NCBI GenBank assembly: GCA_041667545.1
Contig: JBAYES010000003.1
Span: forward strand, 3,300-67,299
DNA length: 64,000 nt
Source of the DNA: SLID01 sp041667545
Lineage (GTDB): Bacteria > Omnitrophota > Gorgyraeia > Tantalellales > Tantalellaceae
Reading direction: 5' to 3'
The translations under genes were made by a program, and so were the position numbers. The notes under the pieces are model-generated. The model did no database searches. It saw only the letters and a program-made list of their open reading frames with translations, and had not been told where the DNA came from. Shown here piece by piece: positions 25,607-33,851 of this stretch. Positions within the stretch are counted from its first letter, which is position 1. The number at the start of each line of letters is the position of its first letter.

Positions 25607-27268
25607 TTACGCGTACTGCCTTAACGCTTTTCTGAAATTGCCGTTAGTCTCCAGCTCTTTCGCTACCGCGTCAGATAGGGTTCTTCTATTACGCCACACA
25701 TCCTGAGCGTCCCACGCTTGTATAACCTGATTCACGTTTACCGTAATATTCGTTCCCGAGAAGCCTTCCCCTCTATTAATAGCCCGCAGATTATCGGATC
25801 CGCCGATATTCCTCATGCCCCGCCTTGAAAGTATCCCTTCTCCTGTTTGCGCTATTATTGGAACTTCATCCGGAGCTAATCCCTGATGCGCTCTGATAAT
25901 GCCGCCGTTATGGTACTTTCTGACAACACCGCCTGAATGAAATATTTGTCCGACAGGGATACCGAATATTGATCCGCCCGCTCCAGCCAACGCGCTGAAC
26001 ATTTTTATAAGCAATATTTTCGCTATGATATTCGATATCATCTGGAGCATCGCTCGCGTGAATTCGCTGAATATATCTTTGACACTTTTCAATTCGCCGG
26101 TAAACACCTGAAAGAAAAACTGGCTGAACGCGTTTTGCATATTACGCGCTGATTGTTTAGCGAATTCTTCCATCGCGTTAAATGAGCTATTTATATTTTT
26201 TGCTTGTTTAACAACTTGACCGGCGACATTTTTCAGAACTTCAGATGTCTTCGTTCCGGAATCTCTCACTTTGGCAAATACCAGTTCGTACTGTTCCACC
26301 GCCTTTTGAGCACTATCCATTGATGCTAACTCGAAAGCCTCTCTATTTATATTCATGCTCTCAGATAGCCGCTGGATAGCCTCACTGGCTCCTCTATATG
26401 TTTCTCCCAAGGTACCGGGCAACTTACTTAAGAGATCATAAAACTTTTGCAATGGAACAAGTAACTTCTGGAATACGATTATTCCTATTTCCATTAACTT
26501 GAAAAACCCGGAATATACCTGTTCCAGAAATCCCTGAAAAAGCCCCAGTACATGCCATAATGCCTGACCTACCTGAACGGAAAAGTCAGCCCATCCGGCT
26601 TTTAGTTTCTGCATTTTCTCCAAGTTTGTCATTGTTGATGTATCTATCTGCTTGAGTATTTTCTCTCCTGCCTCAAGCGTCGCGTTTAAAAACGCTTGTT
26701 TCCTTTCATGCTCAGTCAGATCCTTAACAGATTTTCCGACACTTGCGGCATACTTTTCGTACGCGTCACCAGCGCTCACTATAATCCCCAAATTATCAAG
26801 AACAAGTTTTGACTGCCTGCCGACACCGATCGCTATACTCTCAAACATAAACCCGACATCTTTTCCAAACGCTCTTGCCGATGCTCTTGCGATCTCCATC
26901 ATTTTCGATAATTTATCCGGATCGATACCCAATATCATCGCCTGTGAAGCTTTTTCCATTATTTGCGCTGTAGACATCGTTTCCCCTGACATCCGGCGTA
27001 AATCCTGTACCATTTTATCCGCGCTTACTCCAAGTGACGTTGCCAGGTTGCTGAACGCCTGCTTTTGCTGTTCGGCTTTAGCGCCCATTTCCATAAGATC
27101 CCATGCTTTACGAAGCGCCATAATGCTTGCCGTAATAGCGGCGGTTATACCAAGCCAGTTCTTTTTCCATGAATTCGCGAATCTCTGCAGGTTGCCGCGC
27201 ACGCCTTCAAGACGTTTTGTCGCTTCATCCCGCAAACGCAATATGATCGAGAGTTCTTTATTTGTCAT
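25607..27268 (-). CDS. Tape measure protein
   Basis: 553 aa, helical, with coiled-coil N-terminal 40 residues, a hydrophobic segment around 35-55 and another near 400-440, and an alanine/glycine-rich stretch before a C-terminal domain. Short for a tape measure, so the tail should be short to moderate if the usual residue-to-length rule holds. Its start overlaps the stop of the frameshift-extension ORF by 4 bp, as lambda H follows T. Confidence 0.82.
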   Translation of the reverse strand: MTNKELSIILRLRDEATKRLEGVRGNLQRFANSWKKNWLGITAAITASIMALRKAWDLMEMGAKAEQQKQAFSNLATSLGVSADKMVQDLRRMSGETMSTAQIMEKASQAMILGIDPDKLSKMMEIARASARAFGKDVGFMFESIAIGVGRQSKLVLDNLGIIVSAGDAYEKYAASVGKSVKDLTEHERKQAFLNATLEAGEKILKQIDTSTMTNLEKMQKLKAGWADFSVQVGQALWHVLGLFQGFLEQVYSGFFKLMEIGIIVFQKLLVPLQKFYDLLSKLPGTLGETYRGASEAIQRLSESMNINREAFELASMDSAQKAVEQYELVFAKVRDSGTKTSEVLKNVAGQVVKQAKNINSSFNAMEEFAKQSARNMQNAFSQFFFQVFTGELKSVKDIFSEFTRAMLQMISNIIAKILLIKMFSALAGAGGSIFGIPVGQIFHSGGVVRKYHNGGIIRAHQGLAPDEVPIIAQTGEGILSRRGMRNIGGSDNLRAINRGEGFSGTNITVNVNQVIQAWDAQDVWRNRRTLSDAVAKELETNGNFRKALRQYA

Positions 27269-27588
27269 GTCTTGAACCTTTCAATTCTTTTCTGCCTGTC
27301 CGTCTCGATTGACTGTAGTTCCTTTTCGATTACTTCAAACGCGTCGATCATCTTGGCTGACTGGTCTATCCATCCGCCCGCGTTCGGCAGATACCCCTCT
27401 TTATAAAACTGAAATGCCCTTAAAAAGTTCGCCGACTGTCTTGTGACGATCTTAAAAGGGCATCCTCTATACTCTGTTCCGTTAAGCTCCCAGACTTCCT
27501 GCCCGGGTACGTCATATTCACATTGGATCTTTCTCCCGCTTAAACAGTTTCGGCAGTTCACGGTGAGGCCGCCCAGATGAACCGCCAC
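27265..27588 (-). CDS. Tail assembly chaperone, T-type extension read by -1 frameshift
   Basis: 107 codons from a GTG at 27588 that has no ribosome site, 3 bases after the stop of the G-like gene and in its -1 frame. A slippery A-AAA-AAC at 27594-27600 would let ribosomes enter this frame, giving a G-T fusion of about 250 aa. It contains two CxxC-like pairs (NCRNCLSGRKIQC) and a helical tail. It occupies the lambda T position immediately before the tape measure. Confidence 0.8.
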   Translation of the reverse strand: MAVHLGGLTVNCRNCLSGRKIQCEYDVPGQEVWELNGTEYRGCPFKIVTRQSANFLRAFQFYKEGYLPNAGGWIDQSAKMIDAFEVIEKELQSIETDRQKRIERFKT

Positions 27589-27590
27589 GA

Positions 27591-28016
27591 TCAGTTTTTT
27601 TGCTCACCCTCCGACAGTTTCGATTCGTTCAAAATTACTTCGGCAAGTTCCTGCCTGAGTTCGTTCGGGAACATTGCAATGATCCTATCCGGAACGACAT
27701 TTCTCATCTTGCCCGCATAATGAATCGTATCGAACTTTAGCTCAACCGGCTTTTTCGTCTCCGGATCCAGAAAATTCACAAGACCCTTAAGTCCAAACTT
27801 GATCGCCGTGATCTGCCTCTTGTTCCAATTAAGCCTGACCTTGGCCTTATCGTTGGGATTGGTCGAACTCATCTCATAGGTACTACTTTCGTCATCCACT
27901 TCCGCTCGCAAAACCGGATCCAATAGACCGATATGAAACACGCTCGGGTTCTCTTTGTCCGGATCGAGTTTTGACACGTATTCACGTGTCGCGTTTACAT
28001 CAATTCCTGTCAGCAT
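27591..28016 (-). CDS. Tail assembly chaperone, G-like
   Basis: 141 aa, like lambda G (140). It is acidic and helical with PDKENPSVFHIGLLDPVLRAEV and QITAIKFGLKGLVNF. It lies between the tail-tube gene and the tape measure. The last codons carry the slippery site, so most ribosomes make this short form and a minority the long one. The function is to hold the tape measure during tail assembly. Confidence 0.8.
   Translation of the reverse strand: MLTGIDVNATREYVSKLDPDKENPSVFHIGLLDPVLRAEVDDESSTYEMSSTNPNDKAKVRLNWNKRQITAIKFGLKGLVNFLDPETKKPVELKFDTIHYAGKMRNVVPDRIIAMFPNELRQELAEVILNESKLSEGEQKN
27594..27600 (-). promoter_or_regulatory. Programmed -1 frameshift slippery heptamer
   Basis: Reading the minus strand, the G-like gene ends GAG CAA AAA AAC TGA. 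The heptamer A AAA AAC matches the X XXY YYZ rule in the right frame and is followed at once by the zero-frame stop; the -1 frame continues into the next ORF. This is the lambda G/GT arrangement. Confidence 0.8.
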
Positions 28017-28031
28017 GAATATCCCTCCTGT

Positions 28032-29183
28032 TTATAAAAGTAATATCGCCAGTTCATCATCTCCCGGATCCATCGAACCGGTAAGATCAAACGACGTCTG
28101 CGCGAGTTGTATGCCTTCGCGGTCGCCGTCATCTACTTTGTTGTAAACGATACCGGGCGCGTAAAACCTGAACTTGTTTCCCTCGGTTTCGCCATAAGCC
28201 AGATCGAGGACCATGGGCGTGTTACCGAACCATTTTGAGAAGAAATCATGCGCCGCGACCGGCACCATCTCCGGATTAAAAGAACCCTGCATATCCCGGC
28301 CGGTAATCATGTACGACAGAATCCCTTTTGAATCGTCGATCTTGTCTTTTGAAGCAAGCGTGTTTGATACGTCGATTTCGATCTCTCCGACATTAAGCGA
28401 AACACCGTCGCAGGACATGACCGCGTTTAAAAGCACAGGCGGCACCGTACTATCGAAGCTAATACCGGAAAACATCGGCGTATCAGTAACACCGTTTTCA
28501 ACTCCTTTAAAGCTGAAATCAAGCGTTGCCGGTTCACCAATCTTGAAGTTGTATTTGACCGTTCCGCGGCATCCTTTAAGAAGCTTTGCCACACCGTCTT
28601 CATACAAGCCCATGCTCAGTGAAACAACTGAACTGCTTATGGGTTTGATCTCAAAACCCGCGCTCGCGGGATCCGATGAAGCGGTTGCGGTTGCCCCGGA
28701 AATAGAGCCGGTTAACGTGTCTCCGGATTCTAACGTTCCGGTTAAAGCTACATAATAGAGCGTTGTGGTGCCGGTCGTTGTCTTTATAACTACCCTGCCG
28801 GTCGCCTCCGATGTGCCGCCTGTCACTACTTCTCCGTGAAGATAGGGCCCTCCGCTAATCGCGCCGATCGATATTTTCTTAAGCGCGTTCGACTGAAAAC
28901 CGCAGGCCCTGACGAGACTCATCCATTCCGGCTCAACACTTATAGATCCTGATCCTTTAAGCTCAATACTGAAATCGAGCCCTGCCGAACGTTTACCGGC
29001 GAGTTTTCCCATCTTAGTAAGCGAGGCGCGTACCGGATCGCGCTGATACATCTGCGGATCATAGCTTGCTTTTGGTGAAAATTTCACCATAATACCCGCG
29101 TCGGCCGCCAAAAGTGTTTCCGCCACACCTTCAACCGACTCTATTTTTGCCGCAAGCTGGCGTTTTCTCATAAGCATTGACAT
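28032..29183 (-). CDS. Major tail tube protein
   Basis: 383 aa, mainly beta. The N-terminus MRKRQLAAKIESVEGVAETLLAADA and later SGSISVEPEWMSLVRACGF and SFDLTGSMDPGDDELAI fit the tail-tube family of siphophages. A threonine/glycine/serine-rich inserted domain lies around 125-175 (TTTGTTTLYY), perhaps an Ig-like surface decoration. Its place between U-like and G-like genes matches lambda V. Confidence 0.75.
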   Translation of the reverse strand: MSMLMRKRQLAAKIESVEGVAETLLAADAGIMVKFSPKASYDPQMYQRDPVRASLTKMGKLAGKRSAGLDFSIELKGSGSISVEPEWMSLVRACGFQSNALKKISIGAISGGPYLHGEVVTGGTSEATGRVVIKTTTGTTTLYYVALTGTLESGDTLTGSISGATATASSDPASAGFEIKPISSSVVSLSMGLYEDGVAKLLKGCRGTVKYNFKIGEPATLDFSFKGVENGVTDTPMFSGISFDSTVPPVLLNAVMSCDGVSLNVGEIEIDVSNTLASKDKIDDSKGILSYMITGRDMQGSFNPEMVPVAAHDFFSKWFGNTPMVLDLAYGETEGNKFRFYAPGIVYNKVDDGDREGIQLAQTSFDLTGSMDPGDDELAILLL

Positions 29184-29196
29184 CGAAATACCTCCT

Positions 29197-29664
29197 TTAA
29201 TTCTTTGCTGTTGGATCCGACCTTAAATGGCGGTATCTTATCCTGAGTTCCATAATGATCCCGGCATACGGCTGTGCTTCTGTGGTCTCAAAGGGTGTTG
29301 TCCCTAAAATATCAGTATCGACAGCGTCTCCGCCGCGGGTAGGATCAGCCAGAATAGCTTTTTTTATATCGCCCTGGAGTCTATTCAAATATGTATCGGT
29401 CGGAACAGTGTCATTCTCATCGGCTACAAAAAATACGTCCAGATACACCGCTAACAAACATTCTTCGAAAGGATGCGGTGAGCTTGATTCTTCTTCATCA
29501 CCCGGGCTGATAACAACCATCGGCATATCTACCATACGATTGCCGTGCATCGACCAACGCTGGACGGTCTCGGTAGTAAAATCGAAGTTGTATCCGTTAT
29601 CGATAGTCACACCTTCAAGTACAGTCTTGATATTCTGTAATATCCGCTCTCTAACCGTTTCCAT
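29197..29664 (-). CDS. Tail terminator protein (U-like)
   Basis: 155 aa; mixed alpha/beta with VRERILQNIKTVLEGV at the start and a long central strand-rich part ending GIIMELRIRYRHLRSD, which is common at the C-terminus of tail terminators. Its position after the Z-like and before the tail-tube gene matches lambda U. It starts at the base where the upstream gene ends. Confidence 0.7.
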   Translation of the reverse strand: METVRERILQNIKTVLEGVTIDNGYNFDFTTETVQRWSMHGNRMVDMPMVVISPGDEEESSSPHPFEECLLAVYLDVFFVADENDTVPTDTYLNRLQGDIKKAILADPTRGGDAVDTDILGTTPFETTEAQPYAGIIMELRIRYRHLRSDPTAKN

Positions 29665-30305
29665 CAGATCTTCCTCAATGCCTTTTCGATAGATTTATTT
29701 AAAATATCTATCCGGTAATTCACAAGGCCGTCCCATGTCCGGTAAAAGCCAAGTCGCGGTTTTATCCGAACTTGTCGTTTTAAAACGTAAAGCGGGAGTA
29801 TCTTCTCTGATCCCCTTTTTATCCGGGCAAGAAAAGTTTTACCTTTGGATTTAATCCAAATCGGACGAACATTCTTCAATTCTTTGGGACGTTTGTAACG
29901 AGCTCTCAACTTGCCAGACGGCGTAAACATTTCCGTTCGCGCCGATAGCGGTACCGCAAGACGCTTGCCGCCGGGATCCCTGACCGTTCCTCCGGTTTCA
30001 TGCAGTTTGGCGATCTTCGATTCCGAAAACACCTCTATCCCCATGCCTTCAATCTCCGGAGCGACAAAAAATACCCGTTTGAACGTGCCGAAAAGACCGT
30101 GACCTGACGCGCCTCGCACGCCCGGGGGGCCCTGCAACTGCTGTTGCCTGAACCTCTTTAAGAACCCTTTGCCGATACGATCCAGCCCGTCCGCCAGCTC
30201 GAATTTAAGAACGCGTGGCGCGATCTTGAGCGCTCTCTCGAGCGCTCTTGTATCTATCTCTGTCGTTAACTGAACCATACCTACCACCCCACCATTAAAT
30301 GCCAC
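29664..30305 (-). CDS. HK97 gp10-like tail completion protein (Z-like)
   Basis: 213 aa, basic. It has ALERALKIAPRVLKFELADGLDRIGKGFLKRFRQQQLQG and a glycine-rich RGASGHGLFG loop, typical of the gp10/Z family that joins head and tail. It overlaps the upstream connector gene by 25 bp. Confidence 0.75.
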   Translation of the reverse strand: MAFNGGVVGMVQLTTEIDTRALERALKIAPRVLKFELADGLDRIGKGFLKRFRQQQLQGPPGVRGASGHGLFGTFKRVFFVAPEIEGMGIEVFSESKIAKLHETGGTVRDPGGKRLAVPLSARTEMFTPSGKLRARYKRPKELKNVRPIWIKSKGKTFLARIKRGSEKILPLYVLKRQVRIKPRLGFYRTWDGLVNYRIDILNKSIEKALRKI

Positions 30306-30622
30306 AGACCTTCATCCCTGCTGGTAACCTCATTGATTCGCGCTTCTTGCTCTATATCTTCCGAATCTTTAAGCCATACCCGGTCGTCCTTTTTGTTTAT
30401 AGCGGTAACACCTTGTTGCGCGTCGTTTGCGATGTATACTTCGGCCTGCCTTTTGAGCGACCGGTACACGTTTTCTTCGGCCGGTGAAAGTTCATATCTA
30501 ACAACAACGGCTTTAATCACCCTCGAAACCGTTCCCGATAAATACGTGATCTCCTCCGCGAATTCTTCAGAGTTCAAAAACACCGACGCGCCGTCTTTCT
30601 GTATTTGTTCTTTTAAACTCAT
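30281..30622 (-). CDS. Head-tail connector-region protein
   Basis: 113 aa. VFLNSEEFAEEITYLSG ... VIKAVVVRYEL with a later QGVTAINKKDDRVWLKD resembles small head-completion (FII/gp11-like) proteins of lambda-type phages. It overlaps its neighbours on both sides. The assignment is mostly positional. Confidence 0.6.
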   Translation of the reverse strand: MSLKEQIQKDGASVFLNSEEFAEEITYLSGTVSRVIKAVVVRYELSPAEENVYRSLKRQAEVYIANDAQQGVTAINKKDDRVWLKDSEDIEQEARINEVTSRDEGLWHLMVGW

Positions 30623-30975
30623 TTGTCAAATGACCTCACAAGATAAAACGCTAAACTGACAAGCCCTCCGCCGACACTGATCACAGAGATATAAAAAATG
30701 CCTTGCTTGAATTTACCCGCCCATTCGGAACTGTCTTTGACCAGCGGCATAAACTCATCCATCTTGTCTTTAATCTGCGCGATAGTTTTTGACAGCCCGT
30801 TATCAATACGGTCTTTGATGTGTTTAACGTCGCCTGAAAGTTCCGTAAACCGTATATCGCCTTCACGGAGTTTCTCCTCGTGTTCCCTTAATTGCGCGCG
30901 AATATAGTCGCCGCTTTTATCAAGCGCTTCACGTTTTTCTTTACATGTTTCTTTTGTTATAAAATCCGAACTCAT
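30619..30975 (-). CDS. Coiled-coil protein with C-terminal membrane anchor
   Basis: 118 aa: helical coiled coil (about 10-85, REHEEKLREGDIRFTELSGDVKHIKDRI), then one TM helix (about 93-113, IFYISVISVGGGLVSLAFYLV). This is the plan of XhlA-type hemolysin/holin helpers and of some small phage membrane proteins. It lies oddly between the capsid and connector genes, just after a terminator. A lysis role is possible. Confidence 0.6.
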   Translation of the reverse strand: MSSDFITKETCKEKREALDKSGDYIRAQLREHEEKLREGDIRFTELSGDVKHIKDRIDNGLSKTIAQIKDKMDEFMPLVKDSSEWAGKFKQGIFYISVISVGGGLVSLAFYLVRSFDK

Positions 30976-30989
30976 TCGGCCCCTCGTGT

Positions 30990-31017
30990 AAAAAGAGGGG
31001 GCATTTAGCCCCCTCTC
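30990..31017 (-). terminator. Rho-independent terminator after the capsid gene
   Basis: On the minus strand GAGAGGGGGC-TAAAT-GCCCCCTC is followed by a run of five T. It sits 4 bp after the capsid stop and inside the late operon, so it would lower transcription of the tail genes relative to the head genes unless antitermination occurs. Confidence 0.85.
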
Positions 31018-31020
31018 AGT

Positions 31021-31980
31021 TTAGGCAATCTTCAAGAGATGAGCGAAATACGGATCGATAACCATCTCATCCACATGCTGTCGCACGCGGAAGATATCGC
31101 TTCGTATCTCCTCTGCCCTGTACTGCTCGACAACCGCGTTCTCCGGGCTATCCGACACCCAAAGAAAAGTCCTGCCAAGCCCGGGCTGTGAAAGATCCTG
31201 CCCGTCGGACATCACCAGCGCGAGAAGAGCGTATGTATCGCTCCAGATGTCGCCGCTGACAAAGGGTTTTCCCTCTTTGGCAGTATTGCGTATCGCTTTA
31301 CCTTCGAAGATGTACTTGATCCCGAAGAGATCCGCCAGAGCCGTACGTACTTCTTCGTCGGTAGGCCGCGCCGTATACTTGATGAGATCGATGATCTCGG
31401 TATTCGACTTTAGCCGCTCGATGTTTGTTGAGCTCAATACCAAAGCGTTCGGCATGATCCCGCAGTTCGCGCGCACCTTCGCCTTGGCGTCCCTAACCTG
31501 CTTGACGGCTTTTGTCGCAATGTCCGACCAAGGGTTCGCCGCGTAATCCGTATAGAGCGGCGATCCCGTAAAGACGCTTGTATCGAACAATAGATCCGCG
31601 ATACGCTTTTCCTGCGCCTGCAGTACCCGGCGTGTCGTGATCTTGGTCGTTACAAGTTCCGCGTCGAAATCACTGGCGTACATCGACCGTTCGCTGTCGT
31701 CGAGCGCGCCTTCAAGCCCGTGTTCCTGACAGTTGTACGATTTGTCCTTCGCGCTGAACCCGTCACGGTTGTAATTGCCGCGTGTCGCGCGTTTCGTATC
31801 AGCGTCCCGGGTGATACTTTCCCTTGTGATCGCGGGGAAAACAGATTTTTGTTTCTGTGTCCTGAATATCGGCAGAACCTTCGTGCCGATAAACTCGTTC
31901 TCCTGATCAACATATTCCATAACAGCTACCCCAAGATCCATTCTCGGCGTTGCTCTTGTTCCTGAATATTCAACTCCCAT
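31021..31980 (-). CDS. Major capsid protein
   Basis: 319 aa. MEYVDQENEFIGTKVLPIF, DDSERSMYASDFDAELVTTKI and the C-terminal MVIDPYFAHLLKIA fit the HK97-fold major capsid of lambdoid phages lacking a long delta domain. It is flanked by the decoration-type gene and a strong terminator. Expected to be the most abundant virion protein. Confidence 0.82.
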   Translation of the reverse strand: MGVEYSGTRATPRMDLGVAVMEYVDQENEFIGTKVLPIFRTQKQKSVFPAITRESITRDADTKRATRGNYNRDGFSAKDKSYNCQEHGLEGALDDSERSMYASDFDAELVTTKITTRRVLQAQEKRIADLLFDTSVFTGSPLYTDYAANPWSDIATKAVKQVRDAKAKVRANCGIMPNALVLSSTNIERLKSNTEIIDLIKYTARPTDEEVRTALADLFGIKYIFEGKAIRNTAKEGKPFVSGDIWSDTYALLALVMSDGQDLSQPGLGRTFLWVSDSPENAVVEQYRAEEIRSDIFRVRQHVDEMVIDPYFAHLLKIA

Positions 31981-31996
31981 GGCTTATCCTCCTCGT

Positions 31997-32740
31997 TTAG
32001 CTTATTTTTATTACCGTTACAAAAACGTCGAAACTTGCTTCGGCGCTTGCCAAGACTTTTAACGCGGAACCGGCTTCCAGTTCATCCGTCTCAGCGATTA
32101 TCGTCCCGCCGGGAACGATAGTATCATCGGCTGTTCCCTTAGCTTTATTCGCGGTGATATCGTTGGGCGTGGTTTCACCGTCCTGCAACTTGATGTTCGC
32201 GGCGGTCGTGTCTCTTGAAATCAGTTGCCAGTCCACTATTTTGCATTTGAACGGCATTGACTCCACTATTGCGACTGCCGTTGTAGCATCGGTGATACCG
32301 GTTTTGGCGAACACGACCGGAATAGCCCCGTTGTCATTCTCCGGAACTACGGCTACACTTGCGCCGTCGATATACGATGCTACCCCGTTATTGAACACCC
32401 CCTCGATGATCTCACCATCCGCGCTGGCGGCTTCTAACGCCGTCCCTATGGCGCTTCCTACTGCAGTATCGGCAACTTTTCCGTCGTTTGCCCCGTACAG
32501 CGTCGCCCCGACCGCGAAAGCTTCTCCCGCGCTCAGCTTAAACGTTCTGCCCGCGGACTTTAGTGCCACCGTGACAAAATCGTTCTGCAACGTTTTTGCC
32601 GCGGTAACACCGATGAAATCTTCACCCGCATCAGCATATTCAACCTGAGTTCCGCTTCCCGCGCTTAACTTAACCCGGCGGTATGCCTCAAGATCCTCTC
32701 CCGCAACAAACGCTTTTAATCCTAAATTTTCCTGTGACAT
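31997..32740 (-). CDS. Capsid decoration protein, DUF2190-like
   Basis: 247 aa. Residues 1-130 match the DUF2190 pattern: AYRRVKLSAGSG, GEDFIGVTAAKTLQNDFVTVALKSAGRTFKL and AVGATLYGANDGKVAD. The C-terminal half (VVPENDNGAIPVVFAKTG ... VTVIKIS) is an extra beta domain. It sits in the place of lambda D, upstream of the capsid gene, and probably binds capsid threefold sites. Confidence 0.75.
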   Translation of the reverse strand: MSQENLGLKAFVAGEDLEAYRRVKLSAGSGTQVEYADAGEDFIGVTAAKTLQNDFVTVALKSAGRTFKLSAGEAFAVGATLYGANDGKVADTAVGSAIGTALEAASADGEIIEGVFNNGVASYIDGASVAVVPENDNGAIPVVFAKTGITDATTAVAIVESMPFKCKIVDWQLISRDTTAANIKLQDGETTPNDITANKAKGTADDTIVPGGTIIAETDELEAGSALKVLASAEASFDVFVTVIKIS

Positions 32741-32751
32741 CTTGCTCCTCC

Positions 32752-33813
32752 TTATTTTTTTTGAGCGGTTGCCTTGAGCGCCTCTGTCATGCTTCCGCCG
32801 TGTTCTTTCTGATATACCCCCGCGCGTTCCAGATGTGTCATCTGTTTCTTGGCCGGTTCTTCTTCATCGTCCGGGCCCAATGGCGGGATGGACGCTTTCT
32901 GCAGACCCTCGAGCTGTTTATCCTGAAACTTGATAACCGCGTTCTCGAAAGTCGATCCGTTCTCGATCGCTTCAACGGCAAGGTCGCCCATGTCTTTGAA
33001 CACTTTCGATTTCTTCAAGATCGATAACGCCCGTTCGCGCTCTTTGCTTTCACCTTCTTCAACTCCAAGCGCGTAAATAGAGTTGTAAAGGCCGGAATGT
33101 TCCTCCTTAAGTTTCTCTAACGTAATTTCATCTGGCATTTTCTTTTCCTCCTTGTTTTTGTTTGAACCATACCTTTCCAAAAACGAGATGACCTTTTCAA
33201 CCGATTCGGGCTGGCTTAAAAATCTGTCCAAAAAAGACGTCATCTCCGCTGACGGCCGGACGCTCTCCGAAAAGAACGGTATCCCGAAAAGGCCGTTATT
33301 TGCCGCTGGATCATCGACAACATCCACCGACATGAGTTTCTTGACACGGATAAAAGGCGGTAAGTCTTCGCCGTCTTTGGTTTTCTCTTCGCGGAACTCC
33401 TCATCCCAGTGGACAACCATCGAAGAACCGAACGCGTCAGGGTCGCTCTCGGCAAGATTCATGACATAACCGGCAAGGTCCCCGTCCGGTGTTTCATGCG
33501 CGGTCGAATCGATATGCAGGTCCGCACGGACAATATCGCCGTCACGCCTGAATTGTTTTGCCCTGCCCAAGAAAGTCCCGAGCGCGGTATTTGACATGTT
33601 CGGATGACCGAACCTCGATTTGACTCCGGATCTAACCTTGTTGCCCAGCTCAACAACCGAATCAAGCGCTATGTCATCGAACTCACCCCTTTCGTCATGA
33701 GTCACCCCTTTGGTTACAACAGCGAACCCTTCAATAATTTCTTCTTTGCGGTTAACGCGCACACCTCCGCCCCGCGCGATATCAGCTCTGAAATAAATAT
33801 TTTTATTTGCCAT
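32752..33813 (-). CDS. Prohead protease with C-terminal scaffold
   Basis: 353 aa. The N-terminal 200 residues form a herpes/HK97-type maturation protease with His70 in SRFGHPN and Ser130/131 in AFGSSMVV. After a short linker, residues 225-353 are charged and helical (LEKLKEEHSGLYNSIYALGVEEGESKERERALS), as expected for the scaffold. It is the single-chain equivalent of lambda C plus Nu3. It should remove the scaffold during capsid maturation. Confidence 0.82.
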   Translation of the reverse strand: MANKNIYFRADIARGGGVRVNRKEEIIEGFAVVTKGVTHDERGEFDDIALDSVVELGNKVRSGVKSRFGHPNMSNTALGTFLGRAKQFRRDGDIVRADLHIDSTAHETPDGDLAGYVMNLAESDPDAFGSSMVVHWDEEFREEKTKDGEDLPPFIRVKKLMSVDVVDDPAANNGLFGIPFFSESVRPSAEMTSFLDRFLSQPESVEKVISFLERYGSNKNKEEKKMPDEITLEKLKEEHSGLYNSIYALGVEEGESKERERALSILKKSKVFKDMGDLAVEAIENGSTFENAVIKFQDKQLEGLQKASIPPLGPDDEEEPAKKQMTHLERAGVYQKEHGGSMTEALKATAQKK

Positions 33814-33851
33814 TTCTCACCTCTTTTAAATCGTTTATTGATATGTCCAGC

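Noticed and set aside
26652..27275. 207-codon rightward ORF
   Set aside because: Antisense shadow of the tape measure gene; Ser/Ala-rich mirror composition and no start signals.
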